Source: Bacteroidales bacterium | Lineage (GTDB): Bacteria; Bacteroidota; Bacteroidia; Bacteroidales; WCHB1-69 | Direction of reading: 5' to 3' | Assembly: GCA_031254735.1 (NCBI GenBank) | Contig: JAIRTU010000194.1 | Coordinates: forward strand, 1 to 7,745 | Length of the DNA: 7,745 nt | Shown here: in pieces, positions 6,821 through 7,745 of the stretch | Numbering within the stretch: position 1 is the first letter of the stretch | Layout: each line of letters starts with the position of its first letter | Position numbers and translations under genes: made by a program | The notes under the pieces: model-generated | Told to the model about the DNA's origin: nothing | The model's input: the letters and a program-made list of their open reading frames with translations, nothing else | Database searches by the model: none

Positions 6821-7210
6821 ATGAAAAAATATATTTATCTTTTACTTTTGAGCGGCGTCCTTTTGGTTTCCTGCCACAAAAGCGACGAGGAACAATTGCT
6901 TGGGCGCTGGCGGCTCATTCACGAGACCACCATCAGAATAAACGGCAACACCACCGAACAGGATTATCCGCACGACGGAAATACTTCGGTGCTGGTGTTT
7001 GAAAATGACGAAACCTACCGCTATACGGAAGTGAAATCGATGAAAGCAGAGGCAGATACCGGCGTGTACAACTTCAAAGAAAAGAAACTTTATTCGGAAA
7101 AAAGTAAAACCACCGGAGAAATTGTCTTCTTCGAGAAAGATAAATTGATAGTAGACATTTCCAACACAAGACGAAAAACACATTCCCGCATTTTTGAAAA
7201 GATGAAATAA
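6821..7210 (+). CDS. Small lipocalin-like lipoprotein
   Basis: 129 residues. Seen: a lipoprotein signal peptide with lipobox LVSC and lipidated cysteine C18, then HKSDEEQ, then LLGRWRL, the G-x-W start typical of lipocalin-like domains in Bacteroidetes. The rest alternates short polar and hydrophobic stretches consistent with a small beta-barrel (VLVFENDETYRYTEV, GVYNFKEKKLY, IVFFEKDKLIVDIS). Known: Bacteroidetes lipoproteins with an acidic stretch just after the cysteine are often sent to the cell surface; SDEE at +3 to +6 fits that loosely. Ligand and role are unknown. It stands 45 bases after the HAD gene and may have its own promoter. A secreted or surface protein of the lipocalin-like family is the best description; the fold assignment is by pattern only. 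Confidence 0.78.
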   Translation: MKKYIYLLLLSGVLLVSCHKSDEEQLLGRWRLIHETTIRINGNTTEQDYPHDGNTSVLVFENDETYRYTEVKSMKAEADTGVYNFKEKKLYSEKSKTTGEIVFFEKDKLIVDISNTRRKTHSRIFEKMK

Positions 7211-7238
7211 GGTTTGTCGTGTGTCATCATTAATATTT

Positions 7239-7255
7239 TTACCGGTTACCGGTAA
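7239..7255. repeat. 17-bp perfect palindrome, operator-like
   Basis: TTACCGGT, one central T, then ACCGGTAA: 8-base arms that are exact reverse complements. It also holds two tandem ACCGGT units, and GGTTACCGGTAATC (7244-7257) is palindromic at 6 of 7 pairs around a central CG, the general form of LacI-family operators. It lies 29 bases past the lipoprotein stop, so it could equally be a short hairpin in the transcript end. Confidence 0.5.
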
Positions 7256-7259
7256 TCAA

Positions 7260-7274
7260 AAATCCCAGTTCAGA
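7260..7274 (+). repeat. 15-bp direct repeat, copy 1
   Basis: AAATCCCAGTTCAGA, repeated exactly at 7390-7404, 130 bases downstream. Its flanking bases differ from those of the second copy. Confidence 0.75.
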
Positions 7275-7281
7275 CAGCCTA

Positions 7282-7311
7282 AAAGTCCCCTTTAGAGGAT
7301 TTAGGGGCTTT
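7282..7311. repeat. CCCC/GGGG hairpin, repeat-like
   Basis: AAAG-T-CCCC (7282-7290) pairs with GGGGCTTT (7304-7311) with one bulged T, around a 13-base loop. Plus-strand sequence after it is not a T-run, so it is a poor terminator in that direction; read on the minus strand the stem is followed by TTTT. CCCCTTTAGRGG-type elements are, from general familiarity, frequent in Bacteroidetes intergenic DNA. Confidence 0.5.
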
Positions 7312-7389
7312 AAACAGTGAATAGTTAATAACTAATAGTGAATAATAATGCAATAACAACACAACAAAGCCTAATCTCATAAATTCCAC

Positions 7390-7404
7390 AAATCCCAGTT
7401 CAGA
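7390..7404 (+). repeat. 15-bp direct repeat, copy 2
   Basis: Exact second copy of the 15-mer at 7260-7274. It marks the change from the repeat-rich segment to the T-rich segment. Confidence 0.75.
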
Positions 7405-7613
7405 TATACTTTTTTTAAGTTTTGTTTAATGTTCTTTGTGATTTTTTATATTTACATAATTTTTGGCTTTCAAAAAGTTTTGTCTTTTTGTGGTGTGAAC
7501 CTTATATATTGCGTCATTTTCATTATAAAATTACTGTTTTGTTTTGATGTTTTTTTGTTTTACGGCGATTTATGTGATGAAATTTAGTCTGTAATTATTT
7601 GATAATCATCAAG

Positions 7614-7639
7614 GTGAAAAGATGAAAAAAAATTTTCAC
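7614..7639. repeat. Inverted repeat just upstream of the outward promoter
   Basis: GTGAAAA (7614-7620) and TTTTCAC (7633-7639) are perfect 7-base inverted arms separated by 12 bases, ending three bases before the TTTG at 7643. The position suits an activator or repressor site, but the A/T-rich content makes chance plausible. Confidence 0.4.
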
Positions 7640-7745
7640 GATTTTGATTTTTATATGATAAAAAGTAGTACTTTTGTACGTCTTCTTTTTGCGAAGTGTT
7701 TATTAAAAGGATCGAGTGTATTTGCTTTTAAGAACAGAATAAAGA
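7622..7745 (+). CDS. Possible start of a gene running off the window (doubtful)
   Basis: ATG at 7622 is preceded by AAGGTG with suitable spacing, and the frame stays open for 41 codons to the window end (MKKNFHDFDFYMIKSS and so on). No domain or signal is recognisable, the composition is that of the surrounding T-rich DNA, and a good promoter lies inside the frame. More likely not a gene; kept because the 3' end is cut off and it cannot be excluded. Confidence 0.18.
   Translation, partial: MKKNFHDFDFYMIKSSTFVRLLFAKCLLKGSSVFAFKNRIK
7643..7676 (+). promoter_or_regulatory. Bacteroidetes-type promoter pointing out of the window
   Basis: TACTTTTG (7669-7676) is an exact TAnnTTTG -7 element, with TTTG (7643-7646) 22 bases upstream as the -33 element. 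Transcription would start near 7681-7685, leaving about 60 bases of leader before the window ends; no ATG occurs in that leader. The final bases AATAAAGA look like the A-rich lead-in to a start codon, so a gene probably begins at or just beyond the edge. Confidence 0.6.

Larger units (their letters stand above)
7211..7642. other. Long AT-rich intergenic region with repeats, no gene found
   Basis: No convincing coding frame on either strand. It contains a palindrome (7239-7255), two copies of a 15-base repeat (7260-7274, 7390-7404), a hairpin (7282-7311), two copies of AGTGAATA (7316-7323, 7337-7344) around GTTAATAAC, and from about 7405 a very T-rich stretch leading up to an outward-facing promoter. 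The first part looks like remnants of interspersed intergenic repeats. Confidence 0.6.

Noticed and set aside
7282..7311. Hairpin as the plus-strand terminator of the lipoprotein gene
   Set aside because: The stem is bulged and is followed by AAACAG rather than a T-run, so it is listed as a repeat-like hairpin instead.

Overview
The window reads as a chromosomal segment of a member of the Bacteroidota, most likely order Bacteroidales. The evidence is moderately AT-rich DNA, start sites preceded by A-rich sequence rather than a strong Shine-Dalgarno, and several matches to the Bacteroidetes promoter pattern TTTG / TAnnTTTG. The protein set also fits: an AroE of the short Bacteroidetes type next to a DUF368 membrane protein, an AQ-type signal peptide on an outer-membrane barrel, and a lipoprotein with an acidic stretch after its cysteine. 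All eight convincing genes, and one short gene remnant, lie on the plus strand. No rRNA, tRNA, CRISPR array or complete mobile element is visible.

Layout. 43-975 encodes a DUF368 membrane protein (PopT-like polyprenyl-phosphate translocase). 987-1403 encodes an HI0074-type HEPN protein carrying an intact RX4HXY motif. 1409-1480 is a 23-codon stub that looks like what is left of its partner nucleotidyltransferase. 1494-2252 is aroE (shikimate dehydrogenase). A hairpin plus T-run at 2266-2307 probably ends this first unit. A Bacteroidetes-type promoter at 2323-2351 starts a second unit: a BASS (bile acid:sodium symporter) transporter (2379-3326), a PlsC-type acyltransferase (3339-4649), a BamA/TamA-type outer-membrane barrel (4709-6148, with a better start than the longest frame), and an HAD phosphatase (6158-6775). 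A small lipocalin-like lipoprotein follows at 6821-7210. The last 535 bases (7211-7745) hold no convincing gene but contain a 15-bp direct repeat, a near-perfect palindrome, a CCCC/GGGG hairpin, and a good promoter at 7643-7676 that points out of the window.

How the genes fit together. The DUF368 protein supports recycling of the lipid carrier for wall and envelope glycans, and AroE makes aromatic precursors. The acyltransferase, barrel and lipoprotein are all envelope proteins in one short same-strand run, which may reflect a shared role in envelope lipid or outer-membrane biogenesis; that is inference. Most of the window is ordinary. The point most worth a second look is the HEPN protein with a complete RNase-type motif but apparently only a vestigial nucleotidyltransferase partner, sitting between two housekeeping genes. 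I did not find a clearly new multi-gene system.
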